Of a stretch of 64,000 nt of DNA, positions 11,076-20,082 are shown one piece after another. The notes beneath the pieces are model-generated. The model worked only from the letters and a program-made list of their open reading frames with translations, ran no database searches and was not told where the DNA came from. Origin of the DNA: Trachythela sp. YZ-2020 (lineage: Eukaryota > Cnidaria > Anthozoa > Malacalcyonacea > Clavulariidae); assembly GCA_016169945.1 (NCBI GenBank), contig JADLSH010000367.1, positions 930,001 to 994,000 of the forward strand, given 5' to 3'. Numbering within the stretch: the first letter of the stretch is position 1; every line of letters begins with the position of its first letter. The position numbers and the translations under genes were made by a program.

Positions 11076-13833
11076 ATATGTCCCTATGTCCATAAGCTAG
11101 GGAATCAACTCCATTGTCTAGTAGATACCTTTTATCATCAAAACAACATAATGATATCTTATCTATGTTGTGAGTACCAAGGTTATGATTTTTACTTCTA
11201 ATGCTCTTCATATCATTTTGCTACTAACAAATGTTGGTTTAGCGACTAACTTAGACAGTTGTTTTTCATTGGTCACGAGTCTAACATCGACCCTCTTCCT
11301 TGGGTTTTCCATAGTTTTACCAAACACACTATTATTCATAAGCTTGAAGAAATCCTTCTCAAAGGCGTTCTTAGCGGCTGTTCTTTTGACTGTGTTAAAG
11401 TCAATATACTCCCCCAGCCACTTACTCTGAGGAAATTCTAGAATCCTATGAACTTTAGTGACCTTAATACCAAGATCCATATACAGTTTAAGGTTTAAAT
11501 AATGACAGACATACTTCTTTTTATTATACAATGTAGTCATTAGCTTTCTCATATTACCAGTTTTAAGGTCGAACTTATTGCAGATACCAAGACAATACTT
11601 AGATAACTCAGACTTATCAATTAACCTATGTTTAGGGGCTAGTGGATAGTCATTATGCATATCATGAAGTTCCTCGGGGTATTCCAAATCAACTTCCAAT
11701 ATATGGAATGTACTTGCTAAGGTTAGCCTCACCAGGGTCCAACCACTTAAATCCACCAGTTGGCAAGGATTGGCTCATTGCCCACCCATATAGGTTATTA
11801 GCATCTAGATACATAAGGTACTTAGTTGGCTCATTCTCATCGTAGTTATCAAGGTAGGGATTATTTGCCTTAACATACCTCTTGGATATGTAACTAATTC
11901 CCCCACGCATACCTTTTTCAATGAACTGGTACATATCAATGTCTGTAATAAGGTCAAGCTTAATACCAGTCATCTTTAACATTGCATCCCATGCCAGCCC
12001 AGGAGATGTGAAGTAGTGGCAAGGGTCCAACTTATAGTTTTCAACACACGTTTCCCTAAAGTTCTCAATTCCAGTTTGGAATAGAACTTCTTAATACTAG
12101 GTAATGTTGGTAAACTGAACTTTGTAAAAGAGTCCATGTAATCATATGGGTAAACCCCCTTTCTAGACATTAGCTTACCCTGTTCCCCATCACCAAACTC
12201 CTGAGTGGTGTATTTAAATTTATCAGGTGGGACATTAGAGACTAGCTTATCCAAAGAGCTACTCATATACTGCATACTATCTAGAAACACCAGATTAGGA
12301 CCAAGCATAATAGCCATGTATCTCTCCATGTTATTTGGAATACAGTTAACAGTCAACTCAAATTCACTAGCCACCTCACCAACTTGCTGCATTATAAGGT
12401 GACTATCATAGCCCCTCAGGTTGTGAAAGATTACAGGTATTTTATTAGTCATCCTAAAGTTGCTGTTACACAATTGATGAGCTGATCCTCTATACTTTCC
12501 AGTGGCGTGACAGTGATCCCTAACAATAATATCGTCTTTACTGTACTTTACACCACAAATGTGACAGCTTTTCTGAGACTTAAAATGCTTTTCATCACCC
12601 TTAGTAATTTTTAAGCACTTATTAAACTCCTCCCTCCTAACCTTATTACAGTACTCCACCTCATTTAACATCTTTCTCAAAAACTCATTTACAGCATTAT
12701 ACCCTCTATACACCTGAACCGGCTTGCTAAATGAGTCATCATACCCACAAACAACCTTATATCCATATCCACAGTCAACATGCTCCTGAAGCTTGCCATT
12801 TTCTTCACTACCCCTCAGAATGGCCTCAAAGTCAGCATATATGACAGAGGGGACTTGTAGCTATTTATGATAATTAACAAACTTAACCTCACTACCAGAT
12901 TTAGGCATCTGAACTGATTGCTTACCGTTAACAGTTATACAAACATCCTTATGGTCATTAAGTAGTTCATCACTACTAAAACACTGTAGACAGAACATAC
13001 AAAAATGCTTTTTCCTACGGTGTTTGGAATGATTATACATAAACCTATTGAAGTCCGTTATAAGTACATAATGACCGTTATCGAGCAACAGTAGGTTAAG
13101 AACCTTATCATTACCACTTTTCTCCCTTTTGTGAGTATCCAAATACATTAACATTTATTCCACATTGCTCCTCAATTTTGGGGTATTGCTTCATGGTTAC
13201 TGGGAAGTTAATTCCACTGTATCCTAACTCCAATGTCTTAACAAACACCCGATCATCCTTTTTAATCCTTGATGCATTTGTTTTTTGAGGGTTTAGCATT
13301 CTTATCTGACACCATCTAAAGCACTCATTATCAGAGTTCTGTATATTAACCAATCCCTTACGACTGTGTTGCAGCTTATCAGGTAATGGTACATAGCTAC
13401 TACCTCTAAGTGGAGTGTATTTATTTAGGTTAATATACTGGCCATCAACGCTTTCAATTGCCCATCCAGACCCAGCTTCCATCCATGCATCTATCACGCT
13501 CAGAATCTGTTCCTCGCCAATTTGTAGCTGTTTATCTATACTGCCACCCGATGATGGTAGGATAATATCAGGTTTACTATTAATATACACATCCTTATAA
13601 GTTTTAAGTGTCAGACCATTCTCTTTCCCCTCCTTGTAGAACTTTATAACAAGAGTTCTAACAAACTTAAAACCCAGTGAGGGTTCTAATTCCTCACTTA
13701 TTACTTTACGAACCGATCTCCTAGTTTCCTCTAATACGCTTATAGGATTTATGTCATCCACATGTGCATGTATTTGGAATGATTTGGTGTATCCACGCAG
13801 GGCTTTCACTTGTCTCATACTATTAGTACACAC
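11065..13833 (-). pseudogene. Polinton protein-primed DNA polymerase B, internally deleted
   Basis: Family B polymerase that would replicate the element from a terminal protein primer. Reading from 13833 downwards: the N-terminal region with 'NECFRWCQIRMLNPQ' and 'INVNVFGYS'; a Cys/His cluster 'FCMFCLQCF'; Exo I-like 'YADFEAI'; an HNH/Endo VII-like Zn motif 'CHICGVKYSKDDIIVRDHCH'; Exo II-like 'NLRGYDSHLI'; PolB motif A 'YLDANNLYGWAM'; motif B 'KLMNNSVFGKTMEN'; and the family C-terminal end 'FDDKRYLL...LAYGH'. Motif C (the YGDTDS catalytic Asp pair) is absent: at about 11205 the text jumps from 'FVSSKMI' to a far C-terminal segment. There are frameshifts near 11695, 12045 and 13115-13150, and an in-frame TAG just before YADFEAI (12858-12860). 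It cannot be a working polymerase. Confidence 0.92.
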
Positions 13834-13848
13834 TTTGTCCTTAAGTGT

Positions 13849-14565
13849 TTAAACGCACCCATGGAATCCATTATTATGTGACATTAACGTTTTCCCACTC
13901 TTAAACCCCCTACCACATTTCTTACACATAATCCTAACCAATTTCATATAATCACAAATCTCAGTGATTATATAATCATAATCACTACTAACAATACACT
14001 TATACCCATTCATCTCATAGCTTTTAAGTAGCGCCCTCTGACTGATAGATAACTTTGACTCAGCATTGAGGCACTTAGGTGTTTTAAACTCTATACACAA
14101 TCCGCTATAATACTTATGTGAATTCCCAATTATTAAATCAGGTTGCCCCTTTTGGTAACCTTTAATATATGACTTAATTCTTTTGGGTGATGTGTCCTGA
14201 AGTTCACCGAGACCAGCTATAATTAATGCATTGGTACCGTGGAACCGTCTTATATAGCTAACCACCTTAGCATGTAGGTCATACTCATCAACTATTTTAA
14301 ATGTTAATGTCTTAGGATCATTAAACAATTTATATTCTCCATACTTTCTAATACTAGGAAGAACCTCAGTGAACACCCAACGTTGGAATTGTTTAGCAGA
14401 CTCTAACTTAGATCGGAATATAAGTGAGTACAATCCTGGCTCCAATATGTAGACAGTCTTACCCCGTTGATTCAACGGGGTAGGCATTAGACATTTAAAC
14501 TCATCATCAACATGCCTTCTTATAGCACCATCCGTATCCTTACCCCTTAAATAAAACCTGTCCAC
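13849..14565 (-). CDS. Bro-N / PD-(D/E)XK-like nuclease / zinc-finger protein
   Basis: An intact 238-residue frame. Residues about 25-80 match the Bro-N domain of viral BRO proteins (TVYILEPGLYSLIFRSK, then FQRWVFTEVLPSIRKYG). Residues about 130-205 look like a VRR-NUC/PD-(D/E)XK-type endonuclease core: 'GQPDLIIG', 'LCIEFKTPKC', 'LSISQRALL' and 'YKCIVSSDYD', i.e. D...E-x-K followed by the S-x-x-Q helix. The C-terminus is a C2H2-type finger, 'CKKCGRGFKSGKTLMSHN..H'. It lies 15 bp upstream of the PolB start on the same strand. Bro-N is a DNA-binding module of large DNA viruses and phages; a joint DNA-binding/cleavage role in replication or recombination is inference. This is one of the few unbroken genes of the element. 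Confidence 0.75.
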   Translation of the reverse strand: MDRFYLRGKDTDGAIRRHVDDEFKCLMPTPLNQRGKTVYILEPGLYSLIFRSKLESAKQFQRWVFTEVLPSIRKYGEYKLFNDPKTLTFKIVDEYDLHAKVVSYIRRFHGTNALIIAGLGELQDTSPKRIKSYIKGYQKGQPDLIIGNSHKYYSGLCIEFKTPKCLNAESKLSISQRALLKSYEMNGYKCIVSSDYDYIITEICDYMKLVRIMCKKCGRGFKSGKTLMSHNNGFHGCV

Positions 14566-14650
14566 TTTTTATCACCGGATTTAATGTCACGCCTAATGTT
14601 TTGTGTGTAAACTCCTTTGCTGCTAGTAGTGTCATATATACTACCACACA

Positions 14651-15043
14651 CTATAATAAATACTGGTAAATAACGCATCCAGTGCCTATACCAACCCCAG
14701 CAGTGACCAATAGCTGGTACTCATTCATCTCATCACTAGAATGGTAATAGTCACTCAACTTTGGTGGTGCCGGCTTACTTTGTGCCTTCAACAATATTAA
14801 AGAGTCATTAGTGACCCTCATATCATCATTCGCATCCTTTATTTTATCCCTTAGTTCTTGTATTTTATTACGTCTGATGACTTCCTGTTCATAGAACTTG
14901 TCCTTAGCTGCGGCAAGGTCCTCTAGTGCTTTATTATGTCTCCTCATCTCGGATTCATACCCATTTTTATCAATAAGCTTGAACAAATAACCAGCACCAG
15001 CAAACGATATCGCTGCGAATATTGTTTGTACCACCGATTGCAT
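14651..15043 (-). CDS. Polinton small protein: TM - coiled coil - TM
   Basis: 130 residues. N-terminal hydrophobic helix (about 5-22, 'IFAAISFAGAGYLFKLI'), a long charged coiled-coil region (about 30-85, rich in K/E/D/R with 'RNKIQELRDKIKDANDD'), and a C-terminal glycine-rich membrane helix (about 112-128, 'LLVTAGVGIGTGCVIYQYL'). The second of a run of four short minus-strand genes with 10-50 bp spacing. Virion membrane or internal structural protein is a guess from architecture; no sequence family was recognised. Confidence 0.65.
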   Translation of the reverse strand: MQSVVQTIFAAISFAGAGYLFKLIDKNGYESEMRRHNKALEDLAAAKDKFYEQEVIRRNKIQELRDKIKDANDDMRVTNDSLILLKAQSKPAPPKLSDYYHSSDEMNEYQLLVTAGVGIGTGCVIYQYLL

Positions 15044-15055
15044 TATACCATAGTG

Positions 15056-15280
15056 TTACTTAAAAGGGTCTGATGGTAGATACTTTTTGTCCTGTAGATA
15101 CTTAACTGCCAAAGCGCTACCAGACACAGCCACTGCCAACTTCGCGGTTCCCATTAGTGACTCTGGAGTTGACAATGGTTCCTTTAGTATCTTCTTACTA
15201 ATCATACTCAAACCCACTGCACCAAATGTTATCATAATTGAATTATACACCCGGTTCATTAAATCGTTTCCCTCAGCCAT
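15056..15280 (-). CDS. Polinton small hydrophobic protein
   Basis: 74 residues with two short hydrophobic segments ('IMITFGAVGLSMI' and 'AKLAVAVSGSALAVKYL') separated by a basic loop. Starts ATG and ends 12 bp before the next gene. Function unknown; it sits in the membrane-protein cluster of the element. Confidence 0.6.
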   Translation of the reverse strand: MAEGNDLMNRVYNSIMITFGAVGLSMISKKILKEPLSTPESLMGTAKLAVAVSGSALAVKYLQDKKYLPSDPFK

Positions 15281-15301
15281 ACTGTGGGTGCGTATATTAT
15301 T

Positions 15302-15604
15302 TTAAAGTTTGTCTAGTCTTTCCGGTTCCGGTCCTTCCGGCTCCGGTTTTTCCGGTTCTGGTCTTTCCGGTTTCGCTGCAGCTTGTTTAGTGTAATACAA
15401 GCTTCCTAAGGCAATCAATATCCCAATTATACCTATAAATGTTGCTTCACTACCGTTAAACCAAGATGTGTCATCACACACAGCGGCGGCGTCCTCTAGT
15501 AATTTTTTCTTCCTCTCACGCGCCTGCCTAGAGAGCTCAGCCAACCTTTTACCGGCCTCAACGCGTTTTGTATCCTTCTCTTTTTTAGTCACTTGGTCAT
15601 TCAT
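15302..15604 (-). CDS. Polinton single-pass protein with Pro-Glu repeat tail
   Basis: 100 residues. Lys/Arg/Glu-rich N-terminal helix (about 1-45), one transmembrane helix ('FIGIIGILIALGSLYYT', about 56-72) and a C-terminal tandem tail of PERPEP/EKPEP/EGPEP units. At the DNA level the tail is a short repeat of 'ccggctccggtttttccggtt' type, so its length may vary between copies. Function unknown. Confidence 0.6.
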   Translation of the reverse strand: MNDQVTKKEKDTKRVEAGKRLAELSRQARERKKKLLEDAAAVCDDTSWFNGSEATFIGIIGILIALGSLYYTKQAAAKPERPEPEKPEPEGPEPERLDKL

Positions 15605-15622
15605 AATATAAAGTGCTAAGTT

Positions 15623-16070
15623 TCATCCAGTTCTCATGATAAAGGCTAGTGCGTAATATGGTGGGGTAATATCAATTGGTTGCCCCTGACCAACTGTGTC
15701 TGTTGTGATTCGCTTTTCATTACGTACCCTCACTTGCTCCTGTGTTAAACTCACTAAGATCTCCCTTTGTTGCTATATCAGCTGTGGGAGTTAAACTCGC
15801 TAAGTTTGAGAATCCACCTATTTTATGGAAATGAGCGGGCATATTCGCTACACTCAGAGTCTTTTCCTTGCTGCCACCAGTTTGGCCCATATCAGCGAGA
15901 CCCTTTGATATAATAAATCTGTCCGTTAAATTAGGTGTACCATTGGTCCCATCACACAGACTCCATAATGAAGGTATAGTTGTACCACTCCACATTGCTA
16001 TGATTCCCTTTGGTATTACCTTATCGACTTCAGTGGACCCCCCATCATCATAACCATAGTACAATGCCAT
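15623..16070 (-). pseudogene. phage tail-collar-like protein of the Polinton, frameshifted
   Basis: The N-terminal two-thirds reads as the tail-collar/short tail-fibre family (Pfam Collar type): 'IPKGIIAMWSGTTIPSLWSL', 'CDGTNGTPNLTDRFI', 'GGSKEKTLSVANMPAHFH'. The frame stops at 15720. The next frame continues with the characteristic family ending 'DITPPYYALAFIM' and a stop at 15623, so a single-base frameshift near 15722 broke an otherwise complete gene of about 149 codons. In phages the fold forms receptor-binding trimeric fibres; a fibre or host-attachment role here is inference. It abuts the 316-residue gene that ends at 16070. Confidence 0.8.
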
Positions 16071-17020
16071 TATAGTAGTAACCTAGATAATGTTAGGGCT
16101 GACAAAGCTGATATAACCAATACCTCCACCACCATGGGCTGTGCAGTACTCTGCTGTTTCGCTGTGGAGTGATCCGTGGGCTGTGCGGTGCTGTAGTTCA
16201 CATTGGCGTTCTTTCCGAAGGTCATAGTCCTCTTCGCAATGGTTAGAATGTTATTATAGCCGGCAATTGGCTTCTGTAAAATAATCATATTTCCTGGAAC
16301 TAGAATAATGCCTGGGCTAATGGCAGTGTTAAGCACCACATTCGTAACTGCTATTGCTTTCCTCATGTTTTCAATAGTAACGGTTGTATCGCTTTGTACT
16401 ACAGTATCCTCAACAATTTTACGGAATACATATTGTGTTTGCGCACTCTTAGCCCCATTGTTGACTATTGGCCACCTAGTTCTTGCCTGAGATCCAAGGA
16501 CTGCATATACGTAGCTTTCTATGCTTTCCTGTAGGAGCTTCTGTCCAAGTGTTGTTAGTCCAGTACTTCCGGTTTTTGGTATAAATGACTTATAGTCCGC
16601 AGATGCGTTTCTCACCGACTCACCCACCTTTTGCTTGTAGTATATTCCAACTGGTCGTCCTCGACTATTTATGGCATATGTAACATATTTAACTCTACTG
16701 TCACCACGATCTTTCTTAAATCTACTAATTGTAGGAACCTCTTGGTAGAACTTTCTATCGGACCACTTTGTGACAATAGGAAGCACCTTAACAATCGCTT
16801 GCAATTGATTGGAGTATATTTTAAGACCGTCTGGAGCTGTTAGGAATCTTCTAATCCAAAAATAAATGTGATACCTAATAAGACTTTCAACTACCGGTGG
16901 ACCGGTGTCTACCTTTAGATGCTCCATGGATATCCCCGAGAGATGTGTTGCTACGTACATAGCACAAATACTGGTGTAATATGGTTCAGTAATGACGGTA
17001 TTAATATCAAATGTACGCAT
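16070..17020 (-). CDS. Polinton 316-residue protein of unknown function
   Basis: An intact 316-residue frame starting MRTFDINTVITEP. Mixed alpha/beta-like composition. A conserved-looking core reads 'YVTYAINSRGRPVGIYYKQK'. A Thr/Ser/Gln-rich linker (about 275-298) precedes a C-terminal hydrophobic helix ('VVEVLVISALSALTLSRLLL'). The stop overlaps the start of the tail-collar gene (shared position 16070), implying co-expression. C-terminal anchoring suggests a virion-surface or membrane-linked protein. I do not recognise the family. Confidence 0.65.
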   Translation of the reverse strand: MRTFDINTVITEPYYTSICAMYVATHLSGISMEHLKVDTGPPVVESLIRYHIYFWIRRFLTAPDGLKIYSNQLQAIVKVLPIVTKWSDRKFYQEVPTISRFKKDRGDSRVKYVTYAINSRGRPVGIYYKQKVGESVRNASADYKSFIPKTGSTGLTTLGQKLLQESIESYVYAVLGSQARTRWPIVNNGAKSAQTQYVFRKIVEDTVVQSDTTVTIENMRKAIAVTNVVLNTAISPGIILVPGNMIILQKPIAGYNNILTIAKRTMTFGKNANVNYSTAQPTDHSTAKQQSTAQPMVVEVLVISALSALTLSRLLL

Positions 17021-17417
17021 TAGTTTCTTGGGCGCCGCTCAATTTTACTAAGGTCACTCTGAAATCTATCACTATCGTTAACGTATACATCAAAGTTACT
17101 TAGTACAGCACCAACACTCATATCATTGATCACCACCAAGGGTATATTCACACCTGAGGGTAGCCACAACTTAGGCCAGTGATAGCACTTATTTATTGTT
17201 AGATACTTTTGGTACCCGTAAATTTCTTATTTTTAATATTAACTAGTATCCAATCCTTCGTTATGAAAAAAGTATCAGCACCTCTATCATCTGACCCATC
17301 AGTGGCGGCCCATGTTTCAAAGTAAAACCTACTCATATCGGCGTAAGGATACTTAGTTTTAAAATCAAGCTCGATCTTGCGTTTAGCATCAATTATCCAT
17401 TGAGAATAATCCACCAT
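17007..17417 (-). pseudogene. Polinton small protein, frameshifted
   Basis: Begins MVDYSQWIIDAKRKI at 17417, only 9 bp from the divergent plus-strand start at 17427. The frame runs to a stop at 17199. In another frame the text continues from about 17222 with 'YLTINKCYHWPKLWLPSG' and 'NIPLVVINDMSVGAVL', ending at 17007 where it overlaps the next gene. This suggests an original protein of about 137 residues and a single frameshift. Function not recognised. Confidence 0.5.
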
Positions 17418-17426
17418 ACTACTATA

Positions 17427-18176
17427 ATGAGAAAAATGACGTTGGTAGTGCAAACTCCCGAGGTTGTTATCACACCAAGGGTCCCAATATCCTTAGAGAA
17501 GTATGAGTATTTACTGGTAAAAAGGGTTGTAATACTTTGGGAGTTTTGGAATTTCCCTGAAAATACAGACCTGTTTGACGTGGGCAATAAAACATTTACT
17601 ACTAAGGCTAGTCACGCCACCTTCTCTGACATAGTTAAGGTAATTCATGCATATGATCCAGACATTAAGGTAAAGTACTACAGTGGGACTGGCTTCTGTA
17701 AAATCACAACCAAGAGCAAGACATTGAAGTTATACCCTGAATTGGCTGAACTTCTAGGCTTTACACCTGGTAATACAATATGGAATGTCAATACAGCCCG
17801 AACAGCACACCTTAAGCTTAATATGAATCGCGGATTAGAATACCTGAAAATCAACTTCCCCGGTGGTATAATAGATGAGGCTAATAACATCTCCAATGTG
17901 AGCAGACCAGTTGTATTTGACACATTGGATAATAAAACGTACACCGCAAAAACCAAGGAGTTGAGTGGGAATGCTATTGAGTGCTCGACTGTGTTGCATC
18001 TACCAATTCCTAAGGACGGTAATGTCTTTGGCCAAATACAGGAGTTCAATGATATTGAGTCCAAGGTTAAAGTTAATACCGGTAATGAAATCAGCAGCTT
18101 CCATGTTGTGGTAACAGATCAGGATGATCAACCCAGGGATATAGGTAGGATAATAATAGAAGCCTATCTCATCTAA
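17427..18176 (+). CDS. minor capsid/penton-like protein, paralogue 1
   Basis: About 249 residues from ATG 17427 (an in-frame ATG at 17436 is also possible; upstream codons from 17400 overlap the divergent gene and are less likely). Beta-rich, ending in 'FHVVVTDQDDQPRDIG...EAYL'. This C-terminal 'TDQD-x-x-P-x-D' signature is typical of a family encoded beside Polinton capsid genes and presumed to be the single jelly-roll penton/minor capsid protein. The gene 4 bp downstream is a clear paralogue with the same layout ('LYPELAELLGF' versus 'NLTERLATLLGF'). No break is seen. Structural role is inference from family and context. Confidence 0.65.
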   Translation: MRKMTLVVQTPEVVITPRVPISLEKYEYLLVKRVVILWEFWNFPENTDLFDVGNKTFTTKASHATFSDIVKVIHAYDPDIKVKYYSGTGFCKITTKSKTLKLYPELAELLGFTPGNTIWNVNTARTAHLKLNMNRGLEYLKINFPGGIIDEANNISNVSRPVVFDTLDNKTYTAKTKELSGNAIECSTVLHLPIPKDGNVFGQIQEFNDIESKVKVNTGNEISSFHVVVTDQDDQPRDIGRIIIEAYLI

Positions 18177-18180
18177 ATGT

Positions 18181-18849
18181 ATGTTGAAAATAACAGTACT
18201 ACTGCAAGGAGATACAACTACTGTGAACCTTCAGGAATCAATTGTCACTCCGTCCGCGGTCAGTCTCTTCGTGAAGAAGGCGACCATATTTTGGCGTTTT
18301 AAAAACTCCCCCTCTGCCTTCACAGCAATGTCTATTGATGGAAAAGTTATAGTAATGACTGCTGGGTATCACAACTTTAAGAACTTACAGTCGTTATTTA
18401 AGGGCGGACCTGCAACATTGGAGGCTATTGAGCAGACAGGAAAGTGTAGAATAACGACACACCCTGGTATTGTTGTGAATCTAACAGAAAGGTTGGCTAC
18501 GTTACTGGGCTTCAATAGTGATAACAGAAGCTTCAAGGGAGGTACAACCACCGTCAGTGATAATTCTGTTAATATTAACAACAGATTGGAATACATTAAG
18601 ATTAGTTGTAACATTGCGGATCCGGCACATAATATAGATGAATCAGGTAGGAAAAGTAGAAGAATCTGTAGCTTACCGGTGACCACTGATAAAAGTCTAT
18701 TTGGCAGTGTCCAGACATTTGTTGACATCGAGTCTAAGGTTAGTGTAGGGAATGGTGTTATTAATAAATTAGTATTCAATGTTACTGATCAGAACGATAA
18801 TCCTGTTGATGTAGGAAATATCTTACTAGAACTATACTTATGGAACTAG
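18181..18849 (+). CDS. minor capsid/penton-like protein, paralogue 2
   Basis: 222 residues, MLKITVLLQGDTTTV..., intact. It shares with the preceding gene the 'x-VKKATIFWRFKN' strand region, 'LATLLGFNSDN', 'RLEYIKI', 'FGSVQTFVDIESKV' and the C-terminal 'FNVTDQNDNPVDVGNIL'. The two probably arose by tandem duplication inside the element and could form a heteromeric vertex or one could be specialised. That Polintons of this lineage keep two versions is worth noting. Function inferred. Confidence 0.65.
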   Translation: MLKITVLLQGDTTTVNLQESIVTPSAVSLFVKKATIFWRFKNSPSAFTAMSIDGKVIVMTAGYHNFKNLQSLFKGGPATLEAIEQTGKCRITTHPGIVVNLTERLATLLGFNSDNRSFKGGTTTVSDNSVNINNRLEYIKISCNIADPAHNIDESGRKSRRICSLPVTTDKSLFGSVQTFVDIESKVSVGNGVINKLVFNVTDQNDNPVDVGNILLELYLWN

Positions 18850-18853
18850 AGTT

Positions 18854-19923
18854 GGAGCAGGATTGAGGGACCTTTATTTTAATCCTAAAACTGGATATTC
18901 CGGTGTTGAAAAATTGTATCAGAGAGCGTTGGAGGATGGTTTACAAGTAAGTAGGAAACAAGTAAAAGAGTGGTTAAAGTCGCAATACACCTACACAAGA
19001 TATAAACCAATTGTTAGAAGACATAAGTTTAGACAAACACGCGCTGACTACCTTGGCGAGCAAATACAGATGGACCTTGTTGATATGGGTAAATACAAGG
19101 GTAAGAACAAAGGATATTACTGGATATTAACAGTTGTAGAGATTCTTAGCAGATATGCCTTTGCCATTCCGGTTTACAGAAAGGACACTAGTAACATGAC
19201 TAAGGCAGTGGATAAGGTATTATCTGAATTTAAGGATCACTTCGGTGACCGGTACCCTAAGTTAGCTCAGTTTGATGATGGTAAGGAATTCTATAATGTT
19301 GGTGTGAAGTCATTGTTAGAGAGGCGCGGTGTGAGATATTTCTCTACTTTATCCGATAAGAAGGCTGCTATTGTTGAAAGATTTAACAGAACACTTAAGA
19401 CCGCTATGTGGAAGTACTTCTACAATAGTGGCACCTACAAATGGATTGATGTGTTACAGCAACTAGTGGATAACTATAATAGTACAAAGCATACAAGCAT
19501 TTTAATGAAGCCAAAAGATGTTAATCTGGATAACGAAGGTCAAGTTTGGACAACACTTTATGGTCATATATATGGAGACCTACCACTAAATAAGTTGATG
19601 ATACTGTTAGAGTATCTAGTTATAAGTCCACCTTTACTAAAGGCTACGAGGCTAACTTTACGGAGGAATTGTTTAAAATTGCGAAGGTTATTCGTGGTGA
19701 TCCGAACGTTTATGAGATTGTTGATCTTTCCGGTGTGCCAATTATTGGTAAATTTTATGAGCAGGAGTCATCAGCTGTCAGTAATAAGCGAGATGATGTA
19801 TATAAAGTTGAGAAAGTACTAAAAAGGAAAACACTCAATGGAAAGAAGATGATTCTGGTGAAGTGGTTAGGTTATGATAATAAACATAATAGTTGGATCC
19901 CAGAAAGTAATATCGTTGAATAG
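18854..19923 (+). pseudogene. Polinton retroviral-type integrase with chromodomain, frameshifted
   Basis: Integrase that inserts the element with 6-bp target duplications. 'LYFNPKTGYSGVEKLYQRAL' and an HHCC-less N-terminal helical region precede the rve core. Catalytic residues: Asp in 'QMDLVDM', Asp in 'AQFDDGKEF' and Glu in 'AAIVERFNRT' about 34 residues later. After 'LYGHIYGDLPLNK' the frame shifts near 19596 and continues in the adjacent frame through 'FKIAKVIRGDPNVYEI' to a chromodomain ('YKVEKVLKRK', 'ILVKWLGYDNKHNSWIP', 'SNIVE') and a stop at 19923. No in-frame ATG is seen near the expected start, so the start is unsettled. The chromodomain may steer insertion to particular chromatin. 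Confidence 0.93.
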
Positions 19924-19926
19924 TAG

Positions 19927-20070
19927 ATGGATAGAGAGTTCGAAGACTTTGAAATGGAAGAGATAAAAAAGTATCCAGAATATGACGATATGAGCTATGA
20001 TCAGTTGAATGAGGCTTACGACCTGCTAAGTGATCTTTTAGAGAAAACACAAGGGAAGCAACCAAAATAA
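19927..20070 (+). CDS. small acidic Polinton protein
   Basis: 47 codons starting ATG 3 bp after the integrase stop: 'MDREFEDFEMEEIKKYPEY', then 'YDQLNEAYDLLSDLLEKT', stop at 20070. Very acidic and helical. Tight spacing to both neighbours suggests a real gene. Function unknown. Confidence 0.5.
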   Translation: MDREFEDFEMEEIKKYPEYDDMSYDQLNEAYDLLSDLLEKTQGKQPK

Positions 20071-20082
20071 ATCTCCGATAGA

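Noticed and set aside
11170..11430. Plus-strand open frames under the PolB region
   Set aside because: They are antisense shadows of the conserved PolB motif B segment.
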